A stretch of 64,000 nt of DNA from Arenibacter algicola. GTDB lineage: Bacteria > Bacteroidota > Bacteroidia > Flavobacteriales > Flavobacteriaceae. The stretch lies in contig NZ_JAHKPO010000031.1 of assembly GCF_018860365.1 (NCBI RefSeq), positions 1-64,000 on the forward strand. Reading direction: 5' to 3'. Of the stretch, positions 36,901 to 45,865 are shown in pieces (position 1 is the stretch's first letter; each line of letters opens with the position of its first letter). The notes beneath the pieces were generated by a model. The model was not told the origin of the DNA and did no database searches. It was given only the letters and a program-made list of their open reading frames with translations. The position numbers and the translations under genes were made by a program.

Positions 36901-39900
36901 GGGCGGGGATAATGCGATCGTTGAGTAGTACCAATTTTGAACAGTCCAACGTGGAATATGTGCAATTTTGGGTATTGGATCCCTATGTGGATGGCATTGC
37001 AACAAGCGCTGGGGATTTGGTGATCAACCTTGGTAATATTTCCGAGGATATTCTTCCCGATGGACGGAAGCAATATGAAAATGGGTTACCTGTAGATCCC
37101 GTATCCAATGATCTTACCTATAAAACAAATTGGGGTAAGGTTCCTGCAACCCAGTCTTTAATATATGCCTTTGATGCAGACCAGAATAACAGAGGTTTGC
37201 AGGATATTGGTTTTGATGGTTTAACCGATGCTGAGGAGGCTAGTTATACTTTTGAGGGTGGAATTACCTATAATGGCCCTGCGGAAGATCCTGCGCTGGA
37301 TAATTACGAGTACTTTCTGAACAGGGAAGGTAGTATTTTGGAACGATATCTTAATTACAATAACCCGGATGGTAACTCTCCCGTACAATTGAGCAATTCT
37401 GACAGGGGGTCCACTACTTTGCCCGATGTAGAGGATATAGACAGGGACGGAACCATGAATACGGTAAATAGTTATTACGAGTACCGTATCAATATTAAAC
37501 CAGGAACTACTGTTAATGACAAGTACGTAACGGATATTAAGGAAGGGGTTACCAGGTCTTTGCCCAACGGCAATACCTTGAACGAACGATGGATACAGTA
37601 CAAGATACCTTTGTCCGATTTTACGGATGCGGTGGGCGGTATAAGCGATTTTAGGTCAATAAGCTTTATGCGGATGTACCTAACAGGATTTTCAAGTAAT
37701 GTGGTATTGCGTTTTGCTACCTTGGACCTAGTGCGCGGAGATTGGCGTACTTATGCCAAATCTTTACAACCGGATGTAGACGGAGATCCTACCGATGATG
37801 GTACTTTGGTGGATGTTAACGCTGTCAATGTAGAGGAAAATGCTGCGCGAACCCCAATACCTTATGTTTTGCCACCAGGTGTAGTACGTGAAAGGCTTAA
37901 CAACAACAATACCATTATTAGGCAAAATGAACAGTCATTGTCCTTTGTGGTGGAGAACTTGGAACCTCAGGATTCCAGAGGGGTATTTAAAAATTTGGAT
38001 ATCGATGTAAGGCAATATAAACGCTTAAAAATGTTTATGCATGCCGAAGAAATTGTAGAATCCGACTATGCCAATGACGAGACGCCCTTGGTAGGATTTA
38101 TAAGGATCGGTTCGGATTTTACACAGAATTTTTATCAGATAGAATTGCCCTTACAACTAACGCCTCATGGAGCAAGTTCGGACAGCGAAATTTGGCCGGA
38201 TGTAAATGAACTGGACCTTTCATTGGATGATCTGTCCAAGGTAAAATCTACCGGAATCGCAGCCCAAACCCTGAGCACCATTAATTATTATGAAATAGAC
38301 AATGGTGAGGTGGTCCAAGTAAATGAATTTGACCCAAGAACACTGGGTAAATTACGTATTGGTATCCGTGGAAATCCTTCTTTAGGCGGTATCCGTAGTA
38401 TGATGGTAGGGGTTAAGAACGATGATAATCTTCCAGCTAGGGGAGAGGTCTGGTTTAACGAACTACGTCTATCAGGATTGGATAATAACGGGGGATGGGC
38501 GGCTATAGCTGCCATGGATATGAATATGGCAGATTTTGCCAATGTGTCCGCCACTGGTAGTAAAAGTACTTCCGGGTTCGGGGCCATAGATCAAATGCCC
38601 AATGAACGGGCACGTGAGGATGCCATTTCCTATGATGTGGTCACCAATGTAAATATTGGTCAATTGTTCCCAAAAAATTGGGGCCTGCAACTACCTTTTA
38701 ATTATGGTATTTCGGAGCAGTTGATTACTCCTGAATTTGATCCTGTCTATGATGATCTAAAATTGGAAGATCGCATTGCAGCTGCCGAAACACCGGAAGA
38801 CGCCGAAGCAATTAGACAGCAAGGGGAGGATTATACCAAGAGGACCAGTATAAATTTTATTGGGGTAAGAAAGGATAGGGGCGAAGAGGCCGAGGCCAAT
38901 TTTTACGATATAGAGAACTTTACCTTTAATTATTCCTATAACGAGGTGAACCATAGGGATTTTGAGATCGATGAGCTAAGGGATCAGAATGTGGTAACAG
39001 GATTTGTTTATAACCATAATTTTAAACCCCTTCCCGTAGAACCGTTTGCCAAGAAGGATTCCTTGTTTACAGGGAAATATTGGAAATGGCTGAAAGATTT
39101 AAATCTGAATGTTTTGCCCGCCAGCGTTTCACTTCAATCCAATATCAACCGATCTTTTAATCAGCAAAAGTTCAGGGATGTTTTTGAGCCAGGGGTAGAA
39201 AAGTTGGATCTGCCATTTCTACAACAAAGGAATTATCTTTTCAATTGGCAGTATGCTATCAACTATAGCCTAACAAAATCCTTACGCTTAAATCTTACCG
39301 CTTCCAACAATAATATTGTAAGGAATTATTTTTCGGAAGATGGTAATCCGGATTCGGAAATAGATCAGGCCCTAGGATTGTGGGATGGATTTTTCGATCT
39401 TGGAGAGCCCAATAGGCATTCACAGGAAATGCAATTGAATTATGAACTGCCCTTGAGCAAAATTCCTGCTTTCGATTTTATAAATGCCCAATACACCTAT
39501 ACCAGTAATTTTGACTGGCAAAGGGGAGGGGATGCTTTGAACGAAGTGGCCGGAGAGGATATAAACACGGTGCAGAATGCCAGTACACATAATTTAACGG
39601 CATCCTTGACCATGCAAAAATTCTATGATTTCCTCGGTTTGGGTAGGAAAGATACCAAAGGGGCAGTTGCAAAACCGACTCGCTTGGATAAAGCGGGCAA
39701 CCCTGCATCCAAAGAAGATGCTAAAAATAATAATAAGGCGACCGGCACAGGGTACAATGCTTTTATAGATGTGCTTACCATGGTGAAACGTGTAAATGTT
39801 ACCTATAGTCAAAACAATGGTAAGGTGTTACCTGGTTATACCAGGTCTGTAGGTTTTATTGGTACGGCAAAACCAACCATTGGATTTGTTTTTGGTAGCC

Positions 39901-41117
39901 AGGCCGATGTTAGATATGAGGCGGCCAGAAACGGATGGCTGACCACTTTCCCGGAATTTAACCAACAATATATACAGAATACCAATAAGCAGTTAAATAT
40001 AACGGCAACGGCTCAACCCACTAGGGATTTAACTATAGACCTTGTGGCCGATAGGCAAATGTCCGAAAGTTACCAGGAAACTTTTAACGTAGAGGATTTG
40101 GGCAATGACGCATTTGAATATGTGAATCTTTTAGGGAATAACTACGGTAATTTTAGTATTTCTACTTTAATGATCGGTACCGTTTTTGATAAAAGTGACG
40201 AATTTAGCTCGGACAGCTTTCAAACCTTCAAAGAAAACAGGATTACAATAGCCAATAGGATTGTTGCCGAAAGAAACCATGATACCGGTGAGGTGGATGA
40301 CGATGGTTTTCCCGAAAGATATGGTAAGACAAGCCAAGATGTTTTGCTGCCCGCTTTTTTTGCCGCTTATACGGGGAAGGATCCCAACAAGGTAAGTTTG
40401 GATGCTTTTAGAAGTATTCCAATTCCCAATTGGAACATTAAATATACCGGATTAATGCGCAATCCTTGGTTTAAGAAGAAATTTAAGCGTTTTTCCCTAA
40501 GCCATGGATATAGATCGGCCTACAGTATAAATTCGTTTCAGACCAATTTAACGCGTACACAGTTGATCAATGAGGGTATGGAGCCGATAAACTCGGAGAC
40601 CCAGGACTTTTTGCCGGTCAATATTATGAACAATGTGGTGCTTACGGATCAGTTTAATCCATTGATGAGGGTAGATTTTGAAATGCAAAACTCGCTTAGT
40701 ATACTTGCGGAAATTAGAACGGATAGGGCGTTGTCCTTGAGTTTTGACAATAGCTTATTAACAGAGATCAGTGGCAAGGAGTATACGGTAGGGCTCGGGT
40801 ATCGTATTAAGGATGTTAAATTTGTGACCAATATAGGAGGTGAACAGCAGCGCTTAAAAGGGGATTTGAACCTTAAGGCGGATGTAACCCTTAGGGATAA
40901 TATTACCATTATAAGAAACTTGGACATAGATAACAATCAAATAACTTCCGGGCAAAATTTAATGTCGGTGAAATTTGTTGCCGATTACGCCTTGAGCAAA
41001 AGTTTAAACGCCCTGTTTTTTTACGATCATTCGTTTTCAAAATTTGCAGTGTCCACGGCTTTCCCACAAACTTCTATAAATACCGGATTTACTTTAAGGT
41101 ATAATTTTGGGAACTAG
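33936..41117 (+). CDS. sprA: Type IX secretion system outer-membrane translocon SprA (Sov)
   Basis: The giant outer-membrane beta-barrel through which type IX substrates leave the cell; needed for gliding motility and secretion in flavobacteria. At 2393 residues it matches the family's usual length of about 2400. A signal-type N-terminus (1-32, ending TSVAQ) is followed by repeated barrel-strand segments with alternating aromatic and polar residues and a C-terminal strand (TGFTLRYNFGN). Translation starts at TTG (33936), 5 bp after ruvA; no closer ATG fits the signal peptide. The PorP/SprF-type partner gene is 20 kb downstream (61189). Confidence 0.96.
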   Translation: MKKGAKFYLKSSFKLIILLFIFLGSTGTSVAQEIEGEDAIGQEVDSLKTGVALGKLKMENPDSIVSKYTYDPNLDRYIYTVSVGDFDINYPVILTPDQYLELVRREGMKSYFKEKIDAFSGKKEGSEAARKNLLPNFYVNNSFFESVFGGNTIEVIPQGSVAMDLGVIWQKNDNPSLSPRNRTNLSFDFDQRISLSMLGKIGERLQVTANYDTEATFDFQNLVKLDYTPSEDDILQKIEVGNVSMPLNSSLITGAQSLFGVKTELQFGKTRVTAVFSEQRSQSNTVVAQGGGTVNDFELRAQDYDSDKHFFLAHYFRDNYDAALVNYPYIRSQVQITRLEVWITNRSQQTVNIRNVVAIQDLGEVQPGKTRIGQNNGDPAGFFNSSAAGNLPRNGANDYDPLQIASGGALTSSIRDIATVQSGFNVPGYTVNQGFDYAILENARKLEQGRDFTFNPQLGYISLNQRLSNDEVLGVAFQYTYNGEVYQVGEFANGGVDATTVSPGAEIPVNNNTLILKLLKSNITNVVDPIWDLMMKNIYATGAYQLSQEDFKLNILYAETTPRNYITPAESGVGSGWPTSPKPLEDRILLDVFNLDRLNAYNDLQSGGDGFFDYVEGITINSQTGSIIFTKVEPFGEYLFNLLGGGTYDVDNDQGYNANQKKYVFRNMYSLPTAAAQQDADKNRFILKGTYKSQGTNGIPIGAFNVPQGSVRVTAGGRQLQEGIDYTVNYQSGTVQILDPSLEASNTPINISVENNAVFGQQTRRFTGVNVEHQFNKNFVLGGTLLNLNEKPLTQKSNYGIEPVNNTIFGLNSNFSTEVPFLTRLVNKLPNIDTDVPSNLSVRGEVAFLSPSSPKNADFEGETTTYLDDFEGAQSLIDIRSFLGWSMASPPVEFATTTNSLESGYGRAKMAWYTVDPIFYSNQRPTALSDDDISTNETRRIYIQDVFNQDVAQGQTLAQNTLDIAYYPGMKGPYNANPNFTTEQPQDKWAGIMRSLSSTNFEQSNVEYVQFWVLDPYVDGIATSAGDLVINLGNISEDILPDGRKQYENGLPVDPVSNDLTYKTNWGKVPATQSLIYAFDADQNNRGLQDIGFDGLTDAEEASYTFEGGITYNGPAEDPALDNYEYFLNREGSILERYLNYNNPDGNSPVQLSNSDRGSTTLPDVEDIDRDGTMNTVNSYYEYRINIKPGTTVNDKYVTDIKEGVTRSLPNGNTLNERWIQYKIPLSDFTDAVGGISDFRSISFMRMYLTGFSSNVVLRFATLDLVRGDWRTYAKSLQPDVDGDPTDDGTLVDVNAVNVEENAARTPIPYVLPPGVVRERLNNNNTIIRQNEQSLSFVVENLEPQDSRGVFKNLDIDVRQYKRLKMFMHAEEIVESDYANDETPLVGFIRIGSDFTQNFYQIELPLQLTPHGASSDSEIWPDVNELDLSLDDLSKVKSTGIAAQTLSTINYYEIDNGEVVQVNEFDPRTLGKLRIGIRGNPSLGGIRSMMVGVKNDDNLPARGEVWFNELRLSGLDNNGGWAAIAAMDMNMADFANVSATGSKSTSGFGAIDQMPNERAREDAISYDVVTNVNIGQLFPKNWGLQLPFNYGISEQLITPEFDPVYDDLKLEDRIAAAETPEDAEAIRQQGEDYTKRTSINFIGVRKDRGEEAEANFYDIENFTFNYSYNEVNHRDFEIDELRDQNVVTGFVYNHNFKPLPVEPFAKKDSLFTGKYWKWLKDLNLNVLPASVSLQSNINRSFNQQKFRDVFEPGVEKLDLPFLQQRNYLFNWQYAINYSLTKSLRLNLTASNNNIVRNYFSEDGNPDSEIDQALGLWDGFFDLGEPNRHSQEMQLNYELPLSKIPAFDFINAQYTYTSNFDWQRGGDALNEVAGEDINTVQNASTHNLTASLTMQKFYDFLGLGRKDTKGAVAKPTRLDKAGNPASKEDAKNNNKATGTGYNAFIDVLTMVKRVNVTYSQNNGKVLPGYTRSVGFIGTAKPTIGFVFGSQADVRYEAARNGWLTTFPEFNQQYIQNTNKQLNITATAQPTRDLTIDLVADRQMSESYQETFNVEDLGNDAFEYVNLLGNNYGNFSISTLMIGTVFDKSDEFSSDSFQTFKENRITIANRIVAERNHDTGEVDDDGFPERYGKTSQDVLLPAFFAAYTGKDPNKVSLDAFRSIPIPNWNIKYTGLMRNPWFKKKFKRFSLSHGYRSAYSINSFQTNLTRTQLINEGMEPINSETQDFLPVNIMNNVVLTDQFNPLMRVDFEMQNSLSILAEIRTDRALSLSFDNSLLTEISGKEYTVGLGYRIKDVKFVTNIGGEQQRLKGDLNLKADVTLRDNITIIRNLDIDNNQITSGQNLMSVKFVADYALSKSLNALFFYDHSFSKFAVSTAFPQTSINTGFTLRYNFGN

Positions 41118-41186
41118 TTGAACAAGGAGGTATAAGACATAAAGGTATTTATTTTTATAAGGTGTTTAAAAGTTTAAATGAGTTTT

Positions 41187-41217
41187 TTGATAAACATAAG
41201 ATATTCTTTTACATTTG
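41187..41217 (+). promoter_or_regulatory. Promoter of gcvH
   Basis: A -33 TTG at 41187-41189 and a -7 TACATTTG at 41210-41217 have a 20-nt spacer, a strong Bacteroidetes match. It stands 21 nt before the gcvH ATG. No glycine riboswitch-like structure is apparent in this short leader. Confidence 0.6.
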
Positions 41218-41238
41218 TTGCCTTAACAAATTTAGATA

Positions 41239-41619
41239 ATGAATATACCTTCAGATTTAAAGTACACAAAAGACCATGAATGGGTCAGAATAGAGGGTGA
41301 TACTGCTATAGTCGGTATTACTGATTTTGCCCAAGGAGAACTGGGAGATATTGTTTATGTGGAAGTGGAGACCTTGGATGAGACCTTGGACAAGGATGAG
41401 GTTTTTGGAACGGTTGAGGCCGTAAAGACAGTTTCCGATCTTTTTCTTCCCTTAAGCGGTGAAATCATAGCTTTTAATGAATCGTTAGAGGACGAACCGG
41501 AAAAAGTAAATACCGATCCTTATGGTGATGGTTGGATCATTAAAGTTAAAATAAGCGATTCTTCCGAAGTAGAGAGCTTGCTTGGGGATGCGGAGTACAA
41601 AGAACTTGTAGGTGCCTAA
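41239..41619 (+). CDS. gcvH: Glycine cleavage system H protein
   Basis: The lipoyl carrier that shuttles the aminomethyl group between the P, T and L proteins. Its 126 residues are the full family length. The lipoylation site is Lys63 in [14 protein letters not shown], and the flanking barrel strands ([20 protein letters not shown]) are intact. The other glycine cleavage genes are not in the window. Its 3' end overlaps the next gene's GTG start by 8 bp, so translation of the two is coupled. Confidence 0.97.
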   Translation: MNIPSDLKYTKDHEWVRIEGDTAIVGITDFAQGELGDIVYVEVETLDETLDKDEVFGTVEAVKTVSDLFLPLSGEIIAFNESLEDEPEKVNTDPYGDGWIIKVKISDSSEVESLLGDAEYKELVGA

Positions 41620-42013
41620 AAAATATTTTTTCACAATCTTATTTATAAGCTGGGTGGTGTTCATAACAACGCTCAGCTTATTTTCTTTTGAGGAAGAGAG
41701 CTTACCTTCTGTAGATATTCCACATTTTGACAAGCTGGTACATTTTTCTTTTTATTTTGTATTTACGGCTTTGGGTTGTTTGTCCTTTAGGGAAATTGAT
41801 CGTAGAAATACTCCATTGAGGAAAGTAATTGTGAAAATAATTTTGTACGCCGTTATTTATGGTATAATTATTGAAGTGCTTCAAGGTGTGGCCACAAAGG
41901 ATAGAGAGCCCGATTTGCTGGATGTTCTGGCGAATAGTTTGGGGGCATTGTTCGGAAGTTTTACGGTAAAATACATTTTCTCTGGAAAAACTCCTTTAAA
42001 GTGGATGAAATAG
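41612..42013 (+). CDS. VanZ-like family membrane protein
   Basis: A 133-residue protein with four hydrophobic segments and the VanZ-type block [20 protein letters not shown] followed by a later [15 protein letters not shown] motif. VanZ confers teicoplanin resistance in enterococci, but such stand-alone homologues have no established role. It starts at GTG (41612) inside the end of gcvH, which indicates co-expression. The gcvH-vanZ order is common in flavobacteria by general knowledge. Confidence 0.85.
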   Translation: MPKKYFFTILFISWVVFITTLSLFSFEEESLPSVDIPHFDKLVHFSFYFVFTALGCLSFREIDRRNTPLRKVIVKIILYAVIYGIIIEVLQGVATKDREPDLLDVLANSLGALFGSFTVKYIFSGKTPLKWMK

Positions 42014-42256
42014 TGTTTTTTTTGAGTAATTTGGGGGTGTGTTCTAAATAAGGGGTGCAACCTACTGGTTCTTAGTGGAATGGATATTTAAGAAGTGGGT
42101 TTCTTCTAATTTGTCGCGTTCAGGGCCTTTAGTTGCATATAAAAGGATGCTTTGGAGCCCAATGACCTGTTTAAATTTATTTGTATTTTTTTTAACAAAA
42201 AGTTTTAAACAGATAAAATAAATATATAAATTAGCGAACATTAAAAATTAAGAATT

Positions 42257-42967
42257 ATGGAACTTAAAAAGAATCCGAAGGCAGATTTGACAAGAAATAG
42301 CGGGCTTTATTTCGTTATTGGTCTTGTTTTGGTTATGGCATTGACTTATATCGCTTTCGAATGGAAGACCTATGACGATGACAATAATTTTGATTACACC
42401 ATGAATGTGGAGGATACTTTGGATGAAGAAGTTCCTATGACCGAACAAATTAAGACGCCACCACCCCCACCACCCCCAGCTGCACCTGAAATCATTGAGG
42501 TTGTAGAAGATGAGGAGGAAGTGGAAGAAACTGTAATTGAATCTACCGAAACCAGTCAAGAGGAAGAAGTAATTGAGGTAGCCGATGTTGAGGTGGAAGA
42601 GGTAGAGGAAGATTTGGATATACCTTTTGCGGTTATCGAGGATGTTCCTATTTTTCCAGGTTGTGAAAATGAGCCAAAAAGTAAATTGAGGGATTGTTTC
42701 AACTCCATGATGCAGAAGCATATCGGAAAAAACTTCCGATATCCTGAAATTGCCCAGGAAATGGGGGTTCAAGGTAGGGTTAACGTAATGTTTGTTATCC
42801 AAAAAGACGGAAGCATCGGGAACGTAAGGATGAGAGGTCCAGATAAAAATTTGGAGGAAGAAGCGGCAAGGATTATTAGTAAATTGCCTAAAATGACTCC
42901 AGGGAAGCAAAGAGGTAGAGCAGTTCGTGTACCGTTTAGTATTCCAATTACGTTCAAACTGCAATAG
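42257..42967 (+). CDS. Energy transducer TonB
   Basis: Transmits proton-motive energy from an ExbBD complex to outer-membrane receptors. The 236 residues have a cytoplasmic N-terminus, one transmembrane helix (about 17-36) and a Pro-rich/acidic periplasmic linker (PPPPPPPAAPE, then Glu/Val-rich to about 125). The C-terminal TonB domain runs from about 150 to 236 (YPEIAQEMGVQGRVNVMFVI, VPFSIPITFKL). The Glu-rich linker replaces the Lys-Pro repeats of enterobacterial TonB. No exbBD is adjacent. It is followed by a strong terminator. Confidence 0.93.
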   Translation: MELKKNPKADLTRNSGLYFVIGLVLVMALTYIAFEWKTYDDDNNFDYTMNVEDTLDEEVPMTEQIKTPPPPPPPAAPEIIEVVEDEEEVEETVIESTETSQEEEVIEVADVEVEEVEEDLDIPFAVIEDVPIFPGCENEPKSKLRDCFNSMMQKHIGKNFRYPEIAQEMGVQGRVNVMFVIQKDGSIGNVRMRGPDKNLEEEAARIISKLPKMTPGKQRGRAVRVPFSIPITFKLQ

Positions 42968-42990
42968 TTGAAATCTAAAATATATTTAAA

Positions 42991-43035
42991 ATCCCGAGCC
43001 AACGCTCGGGATTTTTTTTTTTTTTTTTTTTTTTT
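42991..43035 (+). terminator. Terminator after tonB with 24-nt T tract
   Basis: atcccgagc (42991-42999) pairs with gctcgggat (43004-43012) around a 4-nt loop, followed by an uninterrupted run of 24 T (43012-43035). The T tract is much longer than needed and is a likely site of length variation. Confidence 0.9.
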
Positions 43036-43149
43036 GTTCCAAAAAGATTTAAGTACACATAGGTCAATAGAAGGGAAAGTGTATTCCTTGGGTATGTTGA
43101 GGCTTCTACCTATCTTTTTTAGTTAATTCATATAAACATGTTTATTTGG

Positions 43150-43180
43150 TTGCAAAAAATTCTTATGAGGTGTATCTTTG
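43150..43180 (+). promoter_or_regulatory. Promoter of the ctaB operon
   Basis: A -33 TTG at 43150-43152 and a -7 TATCTTTG at 43173-43180, spacer 20 nt. The start codon of ctaB is 21 nt downstream. Confidence 0.65.
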
Positions 43181-43201
43181 CGGTCCATTTAAAAAATGTA
43201 A

Positions 43202-44101
43202 ATGAAAACGGCGGTCGGTTCTGTGAAAAACACCTCTTTAGCGGTATATTTTGCTGACTTTAAAGAAATTACCAAAGCAAGGCTCGCTGTAAGTGTGGTC
43301 TTTTCTTCCATAGCAGGATATTTTCTGGGTGCTGTTGAAATCAATTTCTCCTCGGTAATGCTTTTGGCTTTTGGAGGCTATTGTATGGTAGGGGCTTCCA
43401 ATGCCTATAATCAAGTTATAGAAAAAGATCTGGATGCTTTAATGAGCCGTACCAAGAACAGGCCTATACCTGCGGGTAGAATGTCCGTAGCCACGGCTAT
43501 GACCATTGCTGTTCTGATGACAATTTTGGGAATCGTAGCCTTGTATTTTCTTAACCCCAAGACGGCCATGTTCGGTGCTATCTCCATTTTTTTGTACACA
43601 AGTGTCTATACGCCTTTGAAGACTAAAACGCCCTTGGCTGTCTTTGTAGGTGCCTTTCCTGGTGCTATTCCCTTTATGTTGGGATGGGTGGCAGCCACCG
43701 ATAATTTTGGAATAGAGCCCGGTACCTTGTTTATGATACAGTTTTTTTGGCAGTTTCCACATTTCTGGGCCTTAGGTTGGATGTTGGACGAGGATTATAA
43801 GAAAGGTGGTTTTAAAATGCTTCCTACTGGTAAAAAGGATAAGGGTACCGCTTTGCAAATAATTATGTACACCATTTGGATGATGATTATTTCGGTGATT
43901 CCGGTATTTGGTTTTACGGGAAGGTTGCAATTATCAATTGTAGCGGCCATTATTGTTTTTTTAATGGGAACGGTAATGTTGTTCTTCGCTTTTCGATTAT
44001 ATGAAAAAAGGGATAATGCTTCCGCAAGGAAATTAATGTTGGCCAGTGTAAGTTATATTACATTGATGCAAGTGGTATATGTAATGGATAAATTTATTTA
44101 A
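43202..44101 (+). CDS. ctaB: Protoheme IX farnesyltransferase (heme O synthase)
   Basis: Attaches a farnesyl group to heme b, producing heme O for the oxidase. The 299 residues have about nine hydrophobic helices and the two prenyltransferase motifs: NAYNQVIEKDLDALMSRTKNRP (near 62-83) and the later DEDYKKGGFKMLP. Located 5 bp before the first subunit III gene, at the head of the second oxidase locus. A heme A synthase gene (ctaA) is not seen in the window. Confidence 0.95.
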   Translation: MKTAVGSVKNTSLAVYFADFKEITKARLAVSVVFSSIAGYFLGAVEINFSSVMLLAFGGYCMVGASNAYNQVIEKDLDALMSRTKNRPIPAGRMSVATAMTIAVLMTILGIVALYFLNPKTAMFGAISIFLYTSVYTPLKTKTPLAVFVGAFPGAIPFMLGWVAATDNFGIEPGTLFMIQFFWQFPHFWALGWMLDEDYKKGGFKMLPTGKKDKGTALQIIMYTIWMMIISVIPVFGFTGRLQLSIVAAIIVFLMGTVMLFFAFRLYEKRDNASARKLMLASVSYITLMQVVYVMDKFI

Positions 44102-44106
44102 TAAGG

Positions 44107-44688
44107 ATGGACTTAACGCAGGGTACGGGAAAAGAGAAAAACGCTAGGGCAAAGAAGATGATGCTCTGGTTCGGAATTGTGAGCTTGCTAATGGGATTTG
44201 CTGGTTGGACCAGCGCCTATATTGTGAGTAGTTCTCGTGAGGATTGGATTAAGGACCTGACGTTGCCATCATCGTTTTTGGTGAGTACCATTGTTCTAAT
44301 TATAAGTAGTATTACTTATATTATGGCAAAGAAAGCCATAAGGCAAGATAGGGTAAAACAGTGTACCACATGGTTATTGTTGACTCTGGTCCTGGGAATT
44401 GCCTTTATAATATTGCAATTCAACGGATTTTCACAGATGGTTGCCAACGGTTACTATTTTACCGGACCTACGAGCAATATTAAAATGTCCTATGTTTTTT
44501 TAATAGCCGCTGTACATATTGTTCACGTTGTTGCCGGTATTATTTCCCTTTTGGTGGTTATTGCCAATCACTTGCGAAATAAGTATTCCTCCGAGGAAAT
44601 GCTCGGTTTGGAACTAGGTGCTACGTTTTGGCATTTTTTGGATATTCTTTGGGTTTACTTAATTCTTTTCATGTATTTCGTGAACTAA
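44107..44688 (+). CDS. Heme-copper oxidase subunit III (first copy)
   Basis: A 193-residue integral membrane protein with five hydrophobic helices and subunit III motifs near the C-terminus (HIVHVVAGIISLLVV, FWHFLDILWVYLILFMYFVN). It lacks the first two helices of seven-helix subunit III, as is usual for the short bacterial form. It lies 5 bp after ctaB, so the two are co-translated. A second, larger subunit III gene follows after 147 bp with its own promoter. Confidence 0.9.
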   Translation: MDLTQGTGKEKNARAKKMMLWFGIVSLLMGFAGWTSAYIVSSSREDWIKDLTLPSSFLVSTIVLIISSITYIMAKKAIRQDRVKQCTTWLLLTLVLGIAFIILQFNGFSQMVANGYYFTGPTSNIKMSYVFLIAAVHIVHVVAGIISLLVVIANHLRNKYSSEEMLGLELGATFWHFLDILWVYLILFMYFVN

Positions 44689-44776
44689 AAAGGAGCTAAT
44701 TCTTTGGTAATTAGAAGGTATTCTAGGTACGCTTATTTAGAATGGGTTTTTTTTGCCATTTTTAAAAGGCAAAAAT

Positions 44777-44805
44777 TTTGTTTAGCCGAAAAAAATGTAA
44801 ATTTG
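44777..44805 (+). promoter_or_regulatory. Promoter of the second subunit III gene
   Basis: A -33 TTTG at 44777-44780 and a -7 TAAATTTG at 44798-44805 with a 17-nt spacer lie in the gap between the two subunit III genes, 30 nt before the ATG. Confidence 0.5.
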
Positions 44806-44835
44806 TGAAAATTTTATTAACGCTATAATTTTTAT

Positions 44836-45810
44836 ATGGATTCTACGGTTACTACGGGTACAGAAGAAAATGTCTGGGGTGGAGGAAATCAACCTCTAGG
44901 CGCAAGTTACGGAAAGTTGATGATGTGGTTTTTTCTTGTGTCCGATGCTTTGACGTTTTCTGGCTTTCTTGCTGCATACGGTTTTTCTAGATTTAAGTTT
45001 ATAGAAACTTGGCCAATCGCCGATGAGGTGTTTACCCACGTTCCGTTTTTTCATGGGAACTATCCTATGTATTATGTAGCGTTCATGACCTTTATTTTAA
45101 TTATGTCTTCTGTAACCATGGTTTTGGCTGTTGATGCAGGACATAAATTACAAAAGACAAAGGTAATCTGGTATATGTTCCTTACTATTATTGGAGGGGC
45201 AATATTCGTAGGTTCACAGGCTTGGGAATGGGCAACTTTTATAAAAGGTGATTTTGGAGCTTTGGAAACCAAAGGAGGTAGGGTGTTACAATTTGTTAGT
45301 GCCGATTCAGGTGATCGTCTTGCCATAAGGGATTTTGCCGAGACGCTGCATGAAGAAAGAGTTGATCATGAAAAGAAGAACGGAATTTGGTACTACAAAG
45401 GAGATGCTTTGCCTAGTTACTCATTGAATGAGGTGGTTGAAGGGGTAAAGACCAATCCCAATGTTTTAATACGTACGGAATTAATAAATGAGGATGGTCA
45501 TAAAACAGTTTTGACAAGGGATGAAACTTTGAAAAAATTAAATGACGCTGTGCTTGTTGTGGAAGGAGCCAATCTGGTGAGGAATGAGTATGGAAGTAGG
45601 TTGTTTGCCGATTTCTTTTTCTTTATCACAGGTTTTCACGGTTTTCACGTGTTTTCCGGTGTAGTGATCAACTGTATTATATTTTTTAATGTTATTCTTG
45701 GTACCTATGAGAGAAGAGGGCATTATGAAATGGTGGAAAAAGTTGGGTTATACTGGCACTTTGTAGATTTGGTATGGGTATTTGTATTTACCTTCTTCTA
45801 CTTGGTGTAA
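44836..45810 (+). CDS. Cytochrome c oxidase subunit III (second copy) with large loop insertion
   Basis: A 324-residue membrane protein. Helices occupy residues about 25-50, 75-100, 110-130 and 258 to the end, with subunit III motifs FFITGFHGFHVFSGVVIN and WHFVDLVWVFVFTFFYL. Between helices 3 and 4 is a hydrophilic insertion of about 115 residues (140-255) rich in Glu, Lys and Asp that ordinary subunit III lacks. It may contact ActA/ActE or copper chaperones in the complex III-oxidase supercomplex (inference). It is 55 bp before the subunit IV gene. Confidence 0.92.
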   Translation: MDSTVTTGTEENVWGGGNQPLGASYGKLMMWFFLVSDALTFSGFLAAYGFSRFKFIETWPIADEVFTHVPFFHGNYPMYYVAFMTFILIMSSVTMVLAVDAGHKLQKTKVIWYMFLTIIGGAIFVGSQAWEWATFIKGDFGALETKGGRVLQFVSADSGDRLAIRDFAETLHEERVDHEKKNGIWYYKGDALPSYSLNEVVEGVKTNPNVLIRTELINEDGHKTVLTRDETLKKLNDAVLVVEGANLVRNEYGSRLFADFFFFITGFHGFHVFSGVVINCIIFFNVILGTYERRGHYEMVEKVGLYWHFVDLVWVFVFTFFYLV

Positions 45811-45865
45811 TTGGCTTAGAATAAAAATTTATCCTTTAAAGAATATATAAAAAATAGAATTAGAA

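Noticed and set aside
36480-37073. A 197-codon minus-strand frame inside sprA
   Set aside because: sprA is full length and conserved in layout; the antisense translation shows no domain.
42014-42256. Possible RNA gene in the gap before tonB
   Set aside because: No tRNA-like cloverleaf, conserved motif or strong hairpin was found; it is plain AT-rich spacer.
42248-42964. A 238-codon minus-strand frame opposite the whole tonB gene
   Set aside because: It is the antisense of a Glu/Pro/Val-rich sequence; the translation has no recognisable domain and tonB itself is intact.
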